Assembly (NCBI GenBank): GCA_947624305.1
Contig: CANQKC010000001.1
Location: forward strand, 166,043-230,042
DNA length: 64,000 nt
Direction: 5' to 3'
Origin: an uncultured Monoglobus sp.
Lineage (GTDB): Bacteria; Bacillota; Clostridia; Monoglobales; Monoglobaceae
Shown: piece by piece, positions 27,327-35,992 of the stretch
Layout: every line of letters starts with the position of its first letter
Numbering within the stretch: the first letter of the stretch is position 1
Program-made: the position numbers and the translations under genes
The notes under the pieces: model-generated
What the model was told of the DNA's origin: nothing
The model's database searches: none
The model's input: the letters and a program-made list of their open reading frames with translations, nothing else

Positions 27327-28466
27327 ATGAAAAAAATAAAAATCACAGCCGCGCTGTTGATCCTTGCCATGTTACTGTCAATAGTTCCGGCTTTCGCCGA
27401 CGAGCAGGAAATAATAATCGGCGAAACCGAACCCGCGGCATCAGCCGCGGCGGTATATGATGCCTCAAACACTCTTGATTTCGAGATAAAACAATCAGAC
27501 ACCAATAAAGGTAGATACACGGTAAGCGCGAAACTGCCGACAAGCGGTACAACGGAAGTAAATAGTTTTACTGCTGTGCAGTTTAACGTTGCGAATGTGA
27601 TCGACGGCGACGGCCCGGTATCAAATCTTCGATTGACGCCTGCGAGCGGCTTTACGCTCCAGAGAATACCGAACACCCACGATGAAGGCGTATATTCCTA
27701 TCAGGTTCGTTCAATCGACACTGACGGAATAACCTTAAATAACTATAATCAATCCGTGGAATTGTTCACTATCGAGCTTGTGAATTACGGCAAAGGCACA
27801 ATCACCTTGTCGGGTATAGGCTACACAAAGACGAACGAAACGGAAACAGGCGATATTGCCTTTACTAACATATCGCAGCCCTACGACTACGCCGCCGAGC
27901 GCAAGCCGTTCAATGTGGAAATTGACTTCAATAACGCGTTAAAGAGCAATGCGGAGCAGCAAACTCCCGATTATACCAAAATGACCGTAACGGTCTCGGG
28001 CGGTATGTTGACCGCGCCTATTGTTAAGGAACTTGATGCAAAAGATGTCACGAACACAGACGGCAAACAAACGCTGACAGTTCCGATTAAGGAGACGGTA
28101 GCGGGCGAGGAGCAAGACCTTGACACGGGCTGGAATTATATCGTTACCGTCGAGGGCGAAGGCTACCGCACGGCTGTGAAATCGGTTCTTCACACCCCGG
28201 CAGCACCTGATGGCACAACAGTAAAATTCTGGAACAATGTATTCGCCACAGCTCCTGCCGGGGAAACGGAAAAAACCAACTTTCTCGCGGGCGATATCCA
28301 AATGGACGGCAGCATCGGCCTCTATGACCTGAACGCGGTAACGTCCTACTACGGCTATCAGCCCGATACCGGGACAAAAAGTAATTATATTCAGTATGAC
28401 CTGAACCGCGACGGCAAAATAAACGCCGCCGACATAGCCCTCGTGCTTGTCTCATGGGGCGAATAA
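27327..28466 (+). CDS. Secreted cohesin-like protein with C-terminal dockerin
   Basis: 379 residues, start after AAAAAAGGAG. Signal peptide MKKIKITAALLILAMLLSIV-PAFA. The middle is beta-rich, with an adhesin-like region and a segment with the signature TVEGEGYRTAVKSV. The C-terminus is a dockerin: FLAGDIQMDGSIGLYDLNAV and YDLNRDGKINAADIALVLVS, ending WGE. The same ending recurs in the protein at 29763. A 107-base gap separates it from the SLH gene; it may have its own promoter, though I see none clearly. Confidence 0.85.
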   Translation: MKKIKITAALLILAMLLSIVPAFADEQEIIIGETEPAASAAAVYDASNTLDFEIKQSDTNKGRYTVSAKLPTSGTTEVNSFTAVQFNVANVIDGDGPVSNLRLTPASGFTLQRIPNTHDEGVYSYQVRSIDTDGITLNNYNQSVELFTIELVNYGKGTITLSGIGYTKTNETETGDIAFTNISQPYDYAAERKPFNVEIDFNNALKSNAEQQTPDYTKMTVTVSGGMLTAPIVKELDAKDVTNTDGKQTLTVPIKETVAGEEQDLDTGWNYIVTVEGEGYRTAVKSVLHTPAAPDGTTVKFWNNVFATAPAGETEKTNFLAGDIQMDGSIGLYDLNAVTSYYGYQPDTGTKSNYIQYDLNRDGKINAADIALVLVSWGE

Positions 28467-28632
28467 AAAAGAAAAAAATAAATTAAAAATAAAATTAACG
28501 AAAGAGAGGAAAGGAAAATGACCCGTATGTATTACGTCTCGAAAGAGCGCCCGCCCTGACCGGCGCCCAACGAAAAAAGGAGGTCGATAAATTTTGAAAC
28601 AAACAAATTTATTTGTAAAGGAGGATTTCAAA

Positions 28633-29733
28633 ATGAAGGCAATGAAAAAATTAATGGCAGTCGGCCTGACGCTGGCAATTATAATTACATCGATTGCCGC
28701 GCTTCCCGTTTTCGCTGCCGAAGCGGAACAAACTGTTCCCACGCCGTCTTATGATTGGTATTTAAACGCAGAAGCGGGAACGACCAATTATACTATTGAA
28801 ACTATCAATGACCTTGCAGGATTAGCAAACATTGTAAATGGTACGGCAACAAAAGAGGACGGAACAGAAATTCCGGTTGATACTTTCAGCAGAAAGACCA
28901 TTGCTTTTGGAACTGCCGATTTAGACATTGACATGGTAGATGTTGACTGGACGCCGATTGGAAGAAACCGTGAAACAAATAACTTCGCGGGAACATTTGA
29001 CGGTAACGGCGTAACATTCAGCAATCTGACGATTGACACACCCGAAACTGACTTCGTCGGCTTGTTCGGCTACGCATGGGACGGTAATTTCAAAAACATT
29101 ACCATGGAAAACCCCAATATAACAGGCGGCTCATATGTGGGTTCAATAGTCGGCGCTATGGTTGGCGATGTCGAAAATTGTAACGTAGAGGGCAGTATGA
29201 CATCTGATAATAACATTGTAACATATGGCGCTTCCGTTACAGGCGACCACTATGTCGGTGGCGTTGTCGGCTGGGGTTATGTCGATTATACTGATTGCGA
29301 TGTAAAAAATGCCGATATTACCGTAACAGGAGACGGTTTTAACACCGGCGACAAAGGCGGCGGTCTGGCAGGATTTATGGGCGAAGGTCGACTCTTTAAT
29401 GTTATTTACTGCGATATCACGAACGTCAATGTCACAGGCAGTAGAGATATAGGCGGAATTATAGGTGCTGCCGCAGGCGGCGGAGATAATACAATTGCGT
29501 TTAGCAACTGTACTGTTGATACCGAAGATGGCGGAACATCTAAAATTGAAGCAACAAATTCTCAATTTCCCCCGGTTGTTTATTCAAATGCGGGAGGAAT
29601 TATAGGACGTTCAATAGCGCTTCTGAAAATTACTAATTGCACACTTAGCGATAGTGTTGTAATAGAACCGGCAGAATCCGCAAGTGGCAGTCGCTATTAT
29701 GGTGTTGCACCAAATGATCCATTTGCAGAATAA
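28633..29733 (+). CDS. Secreted GLUG-repeat protein
   Basis: 366 residues. The ATG at 28633 has a perfect AAAGGAGG; an in-frame TTG at 28594 is less likely. Signal peptide ends LPVFA-AEAEQ. The rest is a beta-helix-like series of GLUG motifs: FAGTFDGNGVTFSNLTI, FVGLFGYAWDGNFKNITM, YVGSIVGAMVGDVENCNV, YVGGVVGWGYVDYTDCDV, GGGLAGFMGEG, DIGGIIGAAAGG. Such repeats occur in surface adhesins and are sometimes cut from proteases. No dockerin or SLH is present, so how it is retained is unclear. Its lower GC content than the SLH genes is noticeable. Confidence 0.82.
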   Translation: MKAMKKLMAVGLTLAIIITSIAALPVFAAEAEQTVPTPSYDWYLNAEAGTTNYTIETINDLAGLANIVNGTATKEDGTEIPVDTFSRKTIAFGTADLDIDMVDVDWTPIGRNRETNNFAGTFDGNGVTFSNLTIDTPETDFVGLFGYAWDGNFKNITMENPNITGGSYVGSIVGAMVGDVENCNVEGSMTSDNNIVTYGASVTGDHYVGGVVGWGYVDYTDCDVKNADITVTGDGFNTGDKGGGLAGFMGEGRLFNVIYCDITNVNVTGSRDIGGIIGAAAGGGDNTIAFSNCTVDTEDGGTSKIEATNSQFPPVVYSNAGGIIGRSIALLKITNCTLSDSVVIEPAESASGSRYYGVAPNDPFAE

Positions 29734-29762
29734 AAGAATAAAAAAGAAAGAAGGTATTATTA

Positions 29763-31895
29763 ATGAACAAAAAAATATTGGCACTACTTGCCGTTTGCGC
29801 GACAATGCTCTGTGCCTTGTCAATAACAGCATTTGCGGAAGTAGGCGATACAGTTACAATTGACGGTATTATATATACGCAGACTGGTGAGAACACCGCT
29901 GCTATTTCAGGTCATACAGACGAATTGGGTGCGGATATAACAATACCGAATACTGTTTCAATTAATGAAACGGAATGTAATGTTGATGAAATATATTCCG
30001 CCGCTTTTGCAAGCGGAACAGGTAACGCTACTTTGGAGACTGTAACTTTTGAAGATGATACCAATGTTACAAAAATCGGCGAAAACGATATAACAGAACT
30101 TCCGATATATACATCGGACAGTACGTTAAAAATGATGGTGGATATGCATAATCAAAAGGACACAGGTACTAACGAATTGAAAAAAGGCATGGTATTCTTT
30201 AATTGCACATCTCTAAAGGCTGTTAACAAATGGCCTGCAGCAGTAAAAACCATTCCTGCCGGAACGTTCTTTAGCTGTAAGTCACTGAAAACCTTTGAGA
30301 TACCTGATGGAACTACAACAATTGGCGCGTACGCATTTGCGCTAAGCGGTCTTGAGTTATTTGATGTTCCCAGTTCGGTAACTTCTATCGGTTACGGCGT
30401 ATGTTCAGATACAGAATCATTAGCGGAAGCGGTAATAAATGCGGACGTAGAGGCGGCAAATCCATTCCCTGCCACTGCACCGGAATTTGCAATGTCAGGA
30501 CTTATAAAAACTGCGCCGTTTGATAATGGTAAAATTTATGGCAGGGTTCTTTTGAGAACAAGCTGCAAAGCTGTAATAGATTATTTTTCAAGCACCCTTG
30601 TCGGCGGTACCGCTGCAGGCTTGATTGAATCGACACACGGTAAACCCTTAATTCTGCCTTTGATAGATGAAGAACCGCCTTCGGCAGAGGAACAGGCTAC
30701 TACACCCGACAGTTCAAAATTGATGGTTGTTCTTGAAGATGTGGTAGAAGACTCGTCTGATACAATGTATATTAGGGTTGTTCCTGTTACGCCTGACGAA
30801 GAAGATGGTTATACAGGAGTTTATAAGTTTACGGACATAGAATTTGAAATCAATAACTGCACTGACGACAGTTTGATGGCGGCTGTGGCTTCTAATCTGG
30901 ATGAGCACATTGCTATGACAAGTACCGAAAGAACTGAAAGAGAAGCGCTTGAAACCGAAAGCGGCGGCTCTAAAACCCGCACAGGTAAATATGTTTTCTA
31001 TGTTCAGCCGTATACAGTAGACGACGAAAGCAGCCCCGATAATGGCGAGGAAGTAGGATATGTAAGCGTTCCGTCAAGCGGACTTATCATAGGCACAATT
31101 ACGCTTAACGGATATGGCACAGGTAATCTTTATATTGATAACGGTAATGCCAATAAAGAAACGGCAGACAGTATCGCTACTCCGATGGAAGTAGTGAAAC
31201 GTCCTACGCCCGTCACCGGCGCTACTGATCATAATGTTACGAAGCATTATGAGATTAAAGAAGCAACAGCGACATTATATGTTAACATATACTTCCCCAA
31301 CAATGTTGATAAGTCAAAAGCAGATTATGCCAATATGGAATTAGATGTTGTCGGACAGTTAAATCAGAAAAATTATAAAATTCCTCTGGGCGACTATTCC
31401 GATACTGCCAACAGAGTTGAGGGAGCAACTGTTACTTATCGCGAAAAGGCACCGTCAAGCGTAATTAACGGAATTGAATGTAGTTCATATACTGTACAGA
31501 TAGACGGACTTCCTTCAAATAATCACCGTTATAATGTCACATTAAAGGGAGACGGCTACAGAACCGCAAATAAAGTGGCTATTGTTGACGGAACATCAGA
31601 GGAAATTAACTTCTGGAATAATGTTATGGACGAGAGCGTAAAACAAGACCCGAATGACTCAGATGATGCTAAAGTGACAAAGAATTTCCTTGCGGGCGAT
31701 ATAATGATGGACAACAATATTGGATTGTATGACCTCAATGCCGTGACTTCATATTATGCCACAACAGGTAATAAAGACGAGGACGGCAGTCTTGCAGACG
31801 ATGGAGACTCTACAAAGATTCAGTACGACCTCAACCGCGACGGTAAGATCGACGCGCAGGATATAGCCTACGTACTTGTTTCGTGGGGCGAATAA
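29763..31895 (+). CDS. Secreted BspA-like leucine-rich repeat protein with dockerin
   Basis: 710 residues. Signal peptide MNKKILALLAVCATMLCALS...AFA. Residues about 80-230 carry BspA/LRR_5-type repeats (FFNCTSLKAVNKWPAAVKTIPAGTFFSCKSLKTFEIP). The middle is a long uncharacterised beta region with KGDGYRTANKVAIVDG, matching the neighbour at 27327. The C-terminus is a dockerin (FLAGDIMMDNNIGLYDLNAV, YDLNRDGKIDAQDIAYVLVS, WGE). AT-rich codon use until the dockerin, which is GC-rich, suggests that a transferred repeat region was joined to a resident dockerin. Confidence 0.85.
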   Translation: MNKKILALLAVCATMLCALSITAFAEVGDTVTIDGIIYTQTGENTAAISGHTDELGADITIPNTVSINETECNVDEIYSAAFASGTGNATLETVTFEDDTNVTKIGENDITELPIYTSDSTLKMMVDMHNQKDTGTNELKKGMVFFNCTSLKAVNKWPAAVKTIPAGTFFSCKSLKTFEIPDGTTTIGAYAFALSGLELFDVPSSVTSIGYGVCSDTESLAEAVINADVEAANPFPATAPEFAMSGLIKTAPFDNGKIYGRVLLRTSCKAVIDYFSSTLVGGTAAGLIESTHGKPLILPLIDEEPPSAEEQATTPDSSKLMVVLEDVVEDSSDTMYIRVVPVTPDEEDGYTGVYKFTDIEFEINNCTDDSLMAAVASNLDEHIAMTSTERTEREALETESGGSKTRTGKYVFYVQPYTVDDESSPDNGEEVGYVSVPSSGLIIGTITLNGYGTGNLYIDNGNANKETADSIATPMEVVKRPTPVTGATDHNVTKHYEIKEATATLYVNIYFPNNVDKSKADYANMELDVVGQLNQKNYKIPLGDYSDTANRVEGATVTYREKAPSSVINGIECSSYTVQIDGLPSNNHRYNVTLKGDGYRTANKVAIVDGTSEEINFWNNVMDESVKQDPNDSDDAKVTKNFLAGDIMMDNNIGLYDLNAVTSYYATTGNKDEDGSLADDGDSTKIQYDLNRDGKIDAQDIAYVLVSWGE

Positions 31896-32160
31896 TCCGA
31901 AGAAAATTTTTAGCCGCATCAGACAGCTTTGCCGCGAGCGGGCTGATTAAAATCCGCCCCGCCCGCCGCAGCGAATAATGATCTTGATAATTATCCCGAA
32001 AGGGTAATTATACCGGCGCCGCAAGGCGCAGATAAAATTTTTTTACTTTCATAAACTTTGTCCTTTCTTGTATATAGAAAGGCAGCTGCCGCGGAGCTTT
32101 TGCTCCGCGGCAGTCCTTTATACTTAAATATAATTTTATAATCAGAGGATTAAAAAAGAG
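31896..32160. other. Intergenic hairpin region after the surface-protein cluster
   Basis: No gene. Contains ATAATTATCCC-GAAA-GGGTAATTAT (31990-32013), GCGCC-GCAA-GGCGC followed by a T-run at 32039-32045, and the strong hairpin listed separately. Confidence 0.5.
32086..32120 (+). terminator. Strong hairpin, probable terminator of the surface-protein cluster
   Basis: CTGCCGCGGAGC pairs perfectly with GCTCCGCGGCAG around TTTT; only a short T-rich tail (TCCTTTA) follows. Confidence 0.55.
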
Positions 32161-32189
32161 TTGACGGTATTGCAAAATTAGGGTATAAT
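32161..32189 (+). promoter_or_regulatory. Promoter of the Rpn-type nuclease gene
   Basis: TTGACG (32161-32166) and TATAAT (32184-32189) with a 17-base spacer, 26 bases before the start codon. Confidence 0.75.
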
Positions 32190-32215
32190 ATAAGCGTGAA
32201 CAGGAAGTGATGCCG

Positions 32216-33079
32216 ATGAACAAAATTGTCAAGCGCAACGCGAAGGACAGCGTATTTACGAACTTGTTTCAAGAACCGGAGTATGTAGTGCAGTTGTATA
32301 AGGCGCTGCACCCTGATGAAGATGTCACCGAGGACATGATTGAGATTGTTACTTTGAAAAATATCCTCGTAGACGGGATATATAACGATTTGGGCTTCAC
32401 AATCGGAAAACGGTTGGTTGTATTGGTAGAGGCGCAGTCCACTTGGACGGTTAATATCATTATTCGGGGACTTATGTATCTGGTGCAAACCTATCAGGAC
32501 TACATCGGCAATGAGAGATTAAATGTATATGGCAGCAAAAAGATAGATCTACCCCGCCCCGAGCTTTACGTTATCTATTCGGGTGACAAGAAAATCGAAA
32601 GGGATTATATTACACTGTCGGAGGAGTTTTTTGGCGGCGAACAGTCGGCTCTGGACGTCAGGGTTCGAGTGCTGTCAGACGGAAAACAGGGAGATATTAT
32701 TAACCAATATGTAAATTTTACGCGTGTTTACAATGAACAAGTACAAAAACACGGCAGAACACTGAAAGCGATACAGGAAACGATCCGTATCTGCAAGGAT
32801 GAAAATATATTAAGAGAGTATTTATCAAAGCACGAACGGGAGGTGCAAGATATTATGTTTGCATTATTTGATGATGAACAGATTTTGGACGCTTATACAA
32901 GGGATGTGCAAAAACAGAGCCGCGCGGAAGGTGAATGGGAAAAAACGCGGAAAATTGCTTTTAGACTGTTCAAGAAAAACCGTTCCGATGAAGATATTAT
33001 AGATACATTGGATATTTCCCCTGCCGAGCTTCAGAAGCTGAAAAGCGAGTACATTCCCGTCGCCGCGAATAATGTATAG
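32216..33079 (+). CDS. Rpn/PDDEXK-family putative nuclease
   Basis: 287 residues from the ATG at 32216, with AGGAAG eight bases upstream; GTG and ATG codons just before it lie inside the ribosome site. The N-terminus NAKDSVFTNLFQEPEYVVQLY and the core DGIYNDLGFTIGKRLVVLVEAQSTW match the PD-(D/E)XK fold of recombination-promoting nucleases (PDDEXK_2), with Asp in YNDLGF and Glu-x-Gln in VEAQ as metal ligands. The C-terminus has a HTH-like end (RLFKKNRSDEDIIDTLDIS). Members are multi-copy and mobile in Clostridia. Own promoter and terminator. Confidence 0.85.
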   Translation: MNKIVKRNAKDSVFTNLFQEPEYVVQLYKALHPDEDVTEDMIEIVTLKNILVDGIYNDLGFTIGKRLVVLVEAQSTWTVNIIIRGLMYLVQTYQDYIGNERLNVYGSKKIDLPRPELYVIYSGDKKIERDYITLSEEFFGGEQSALDVRVRVLSDGKQGDIINQYVNFTRVYNEQVQKHGRTLKAIQETIRICKDENILREYLSKHEREVQDIMFALFDDEQILDAYTRDVQKQSRAEGEWEKTRKIAFRLFKKNRSDEDIIDTLDISPAELQKLKSEYIPVAANNV

Positions 33080-33105
33080 AATTATCGACACAAAACCAAA
33101 AGGTG

Positions 33106-33144
33106 AAAGACAGCCGCAGCAAACAATTTGGCGGCTGTCTTTTT
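33106..33144 (+). terminator. Terminator after the Rpn gene
   Basis: AAAGACAGCCGC pairs with GCGGCTGTCTTT around a 13-base loop and is followed by TTTTTC. Confidence 0.85.
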
Positions 33145-33665
33145 CAATGAATAAACAGATTATTCGTCCGCGGCGGTTTCTTGTCTATGAGTGGAACAAT
33201 AGAACCTCATTTTGAGGGGCTATGGTATAAGTATATTACTGCGGCTGTTTTTGGCTTTAAAACCAACATTTATACGTCACTCACAGGCCTCTATTTTTCC
33301 ACTCCGGCACCTCGAAAACCTAAAATATTTTCAAAGTAATAACTATACAGAATTCGCCTTTGTGTCACGCAGTAGAACCGCATTTTTGGGGTTTTTAATA
33401 TAGGAACATAGCTTTGCTTGTTTTTAGCCTAAAAAACTACGTTTTTTCGATGTTTGAGGCCGCCTACTGCGTGACAGCTTAACCCATTTTATCGGACTGT
33501 CATTTTTTATCTGCTGCCATGACCATGTTGTACAGCGCAGATATTATATAACTCTTTGGGCCGTGTATTAGTGTCATTTTTCGATTAAATCCGCGTATTA
33601 ATTCCTCGATCTGCCCGCGTGTTATCAGATAGTAAAGGTTTTCATATTTTAATTTCGGATTTTAT
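33145..33665. other. Gene-free 520-bp stretch
   Basis: No convincing coding region. It holds the 114-bp inverted-repeat element at 33363-33476; the rest, including several poly-T runs, shows nothing I recognise. Confidence 0.5.
33363..33476. repeat. 114-bp element bounded by 13-bp perfect inverted repeats
   Basis: TGTCACGCAGTAG (33363-33375) is the exact reverse complement of CTACTGCGTGACA (33464-33476). The interior has no open frame and contains several T-runs. It could be a MITE or a folded RNA. Confidence 0.45.
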
Positions 33666-34220
33666 TTACTCATATCTATCTATCCATCCTACATTATCGT
33701 TTTTTTCACGCGCGCGTGATTGATAGATGGATAGATAGTTTCTTATGTTAGTTATTAATATTTTAGTATTTAATAAATTAGTATTTTATATATTTAGTAT
33801 TTAATTGCGTTGACTTATCTAACATTGGATTTTCCAACATAGGCTTTTCCAATATAGGATCATCCAATATAGGGTTTACGGATACAGGTTTTCCTCAACA
33901 ATACTTTCTGCGTCACATTCTTTCTGCCTCGGTACTTCATAAAAAGTGTATTCGGTTTTTGAAAGTTTGCCGCTGCTGCTTATCAAGCGTCTGCGTTTCA
34001 CATATCCTGCGCCCTCAAGCTCTTTAATAGACGAGCGAATAGCGTCAACGCCCTCTTTGCTGATTGCCGCCAAGCCTTTGATAGTAAAATCCCAATTGTC
34101 GGGCAGGCTGAGAATAACCGACAACAGCCCTTTTGACCTTAAAGATAATTCTTTATTTTTCAAATGATGATTAGACATCACAGTAAAATTCTTTGTTTTC
34201 TTAACTCTTAATACTGCCAT
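33666..34220 (-). pseudogene. Frameshifted replication-initiator-like gene (ICE/Tn1549 type)
   Basis: An intact 114-codon start (33876-34220) reads MAVLRVKKTKNFTVMSNHHL..., SLRSKGLLSVILSLPDNWDF, a winged-helix region as in the HTH replication proteins of Tn1549-like elements. It stops at EENLYP, but in a neighbouring frame the expected pentapeptide repeats continue (NPILD DPILE KPMLE NPMLD K) at about 33800-33890, and further on NYLSIYQSRAREKN and WIDRYE are readable in another frame down to 33666. At least two frameshifts are needed, so the gene is decayed. The same upstream leader occurs again near 47.9 kb. Confidence 0.65.
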
Positions 34221-34404
34221 AATTTTAACTCCTTCTATATAAATTTTATACTTTCAAAATTTTTGTCAAAAAAAGATAACCTTTGGGATTACGCCAAAAA
34301 GTCATCAAAAATATTTTAGTTAATACCGTTTGTTGACTGTCAAAACCAACGTATCCACGCCGTTTTCATGCAAGTCCTGTAAGACCACTCGCACCAGCGC
34401 CGAA
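34199..34404. repeat. Dispersed repeat, copy 1: initiator leader region
   Basis: About 200 bases covering the start codon and upstream leader of the initiator pseudogene, including GTCAAAAAAAGATAAC, AATATTTTAGTTAATACCG and CAACGTATCCACGCCG. A similar copy lies at 47836-48031. Confidence 0.7.
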
Positions 34405-34420
34405 AAAGGCGGCGTTTTAC

Positions 34421-34533
34421 GAAGGCCTTGCGAAGCAAGGCCTTCCAGCCTGTCGAAAAAGGCAAGAAAAAGCCCAGTCTTTTCTGAGCTTTTTCTTGCC
34501 TTTTTCGACAGGCTGAACAGCCCCAAAGGGCTG
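34421..34533. repeat. Cluster of three perfect hairpins including a 27-bp stem
   Basis: Hairpin 1: GAAGGCCTTGC/GCAAGGCCTTC (34421-34445). Hairpin 2: arms 34447-34473 and 34488-34514 are perfect 27-base complements (beginning AGCCTGTCGAAAAAGGC) around a 14-base loop. Hairpin 3: CAGCCC-CAAA-GGGCTG (34518-34533). There is no coding sequence. It may be a repeat element or a terminator for the permease operon, whose last stop is 130 bases away. Confidence 0.6.
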
Positions 34534-34642
34534 TTGTACATAGGCTGCGCGGTTCTTATCGCCGCATGGATATTTATTTCAATAATATAAGATTATCATC
34601 CATCGGAACAATTATTTGCTTATCAGCAACAGACAAACATGA

Positions 34643-35554
34643 TCACGCAATCAAATTCACAATAAATCCGCTCACAAGTGCATAGAGCATAACAAACGCG
34701 ATATACATCGCGAAATGCTTTATGCCCAGCACTATCTTGAGCGCGCCAAGGTTTGTTATCTTTGTCGCGGGGCCGGTCACCATAAAGGCCGCCGCGCTGC
34801 CCATGCTCATACCGCTCGCGAGCCATTGCTGAAGCAGCGGGATCGTTCCGCCTCCGCAGGCGTAGAGCGGCACGCCGATCGTCGCCGCCATTAACAGGCC
34901 GAAGCCCTCGTTGTTCACAAACAGTTTCGCGAAGGCGTCAGCCGGAACATATCTCTGAAACAGTGCGGAGAGCAGAACTCCCAACAGGAAGTACGGGCCA
35001 GTCGCCTTTAGGTTCCTGCCTATATTCTTTATCAGGCGCATGACCGGGTTCGGGTCGGTGTCATGACTTGCCCGCTCGGAAAATCCGTTGAAGTTGAAAA
35101 AATGCTTGTCCTTAAAGAAAAATCTTACCGCGAGTCCCGCCGCTATACCGCAGAGAAAGCATGAGATAAACCTCACGCACAGTGCGAAGCTTCCGAGAGC
35201 CGCGCTGTACATCAAAAGCTGCGGGTTGAGCAGCACGCTGCTCATCATAAAGGCGGCCAGATAATCGTCGCGCATACCTTTTTGTGAAAACGAGGCGGCG
35301 ATCGGGATCGTGCCGTACATACATAGCGGCGAGGCAATGCCGATAAGGCTCGCCGGAATTATGCCGAACACGCCGAGATGCTTGTCCTGCATTACTGTCA
35401 TCAGCGAGTGTATCTTTTGCTTTCCGAACACGGATATAACCGAGCCGATCACGATGCCCAGCAAAAAGTAAGGCAGTATCTGCCGAAGCTGCACTTCAAA
35501 ATAGTACCACACATAAATAAACTCACGATGAAGTATGTCAAGCATTTTTGTCAC
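34643..35554 (-). CDS. ArsP/DUF318-family permease
   Basis: 303 residues with about eight hydrophobic segments. Two inverted halves carry the family motifs IASPLCMYGTIPIAAS and PLYACGGGTIPLLQQWLASG, then FMVTGPATKITNLGALK. ArsP members export trivalent organoarsenicals, and others (YraQ) are of unknown substrate; the conserved Cys residues in PLCMYG and YACGGG suggest a thiophilic or metal substrate. It is the last gene of the flavodoxin-DUF362 operon, separated from the small membrane protein by a hairpin. A decayed copy of its C-terminus lies at 59939. Confidence 0.88.
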   Translation of the reverse strand: MTKMLDILHREFIYVWYYFEVQLRQILPYFLLGIVIGSVISVFGKQKIHSLMTVMQDKHLGVFGIIPASLIGIASPLCMYGTIPIAASFSQKGMRDDYLAAFMMSSVLLNPQLLMYSAALGSFALCVRFISCFLCGIAAGLAVRFFFKDKHFFNFNGFSERASHDTDPNPVMRLIKNIGRNLKATGPYFLLGVLLSALFQRYVPADAFAKLFVNNEGFGLLMAATIGVPLYACGGGTIPLLQQWLASGMSMGSAAAFMVTGPATKITNLGALKIVLGIKHFAMYIAFVMLYALVSGFIVNLIA

Positions 35555-35565
35555 TCCTTTACTTG

Positions 35566-35598
35566 AAACGGCCCTATTGAAAAAGTATAGGGCCGTTT
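35566..35598 (-). terminator. Intra-operon hairpin before the permease gene
   Basis: AAACGGCCCTAT pairs with ATAGGGCCGTTT around a 9-base loop, between the small membrane gene and the permease ribosome site. No T-run follows on the minus strand, so it may attenuate or stabilise mRNA rather than end it. Confidence 0.5.
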
Positions 35599-35607
35599 CG
35601 CGGATTA

Positions 35608-35967
35608 TTATTGGGAATTAGATTTTATCAATTCTGCCGGGCGTTTTGCCATAGAGTTTGTCACGGCCACAACTCCCGCCCATACCGCGGTGACCGCCGC
35701 GGCCATAGCGACTCCGGCTGTCGCCATTTCTTGAACAGCAGACACTCCATTTGTCAAAAACGGCGCCCACGGCACGATCTCGCCGTGCCAGATGTGCTCG
35801 AACGCCAAGAGAGCGCTGCCGCCCCAGAGCATATTGTTGAGCCAGTTTAATCTTTTAAGAAAAGGATTTTTTATCTCGATTTTTTTCTTATCCGCCGATT
35901 TGTCGGTGGTTTTCTTTACGATCGTTGTTACAATCGCTTCGGTTGTGGGTACTAAAAAACATGCCAT
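35608..35967 (-). CDS. Small membrane protein of unknown function
   Basis: 119 residues, start after AAGGAGG. It contains a basic, charged segment (KKTTDKSADKKKIEIKNPFLKRL) and two hydrophobic segments (NNMLWGGSALLAFEHIW and ATAGVAMAAAVTAVWAGVVAV). WLNNMLWGGSALLAFEHIWHGEIVPW looks conserved and carries two His that might bind metal. I do not know the family name. Lying between DUF362 and the permease, it probably works with the permease. Confidence 0.65.
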   Translation of the reverse strand: MACFLVPTTEAIVTTIVKKTTDKSADKKKIEIKNPFLKRLNWLNNMLWGGSALLAFEHIWHGEIVPWAPFLTNGVSAVQEMATAGVAMAAAVTAVWAGVVAVTNSMAKRPAELIKSNSQ

Positions 35968-35992
35968 TTTATTTTCCTCCTTGAATTTAAAA

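Noticed and set aside
28518..28559. 13-codon open frame with a good ribosome site (MTRMYYVSKERPP) before the GLUG gene
   Set aside because: Too short to separate from chance and no leader-peptide features such as codon runs or an attenuator hairpin.
33671..33739. Inverted repeat CTATCTATCCATC/GATGGATAGATAG around CACGCGCGCGTG
   Set aside because: Explained as leftover coding sequence of the initiator pseudogene (YLSIYQSRARE and WIDRYE read from it).
33790..33890. 15-bp tandem repeats taken at first as iterons of a replication origin
   Set aside because: They encode the pentapeptide repeats of the initiator gene in a shifted frame, which explains the period.
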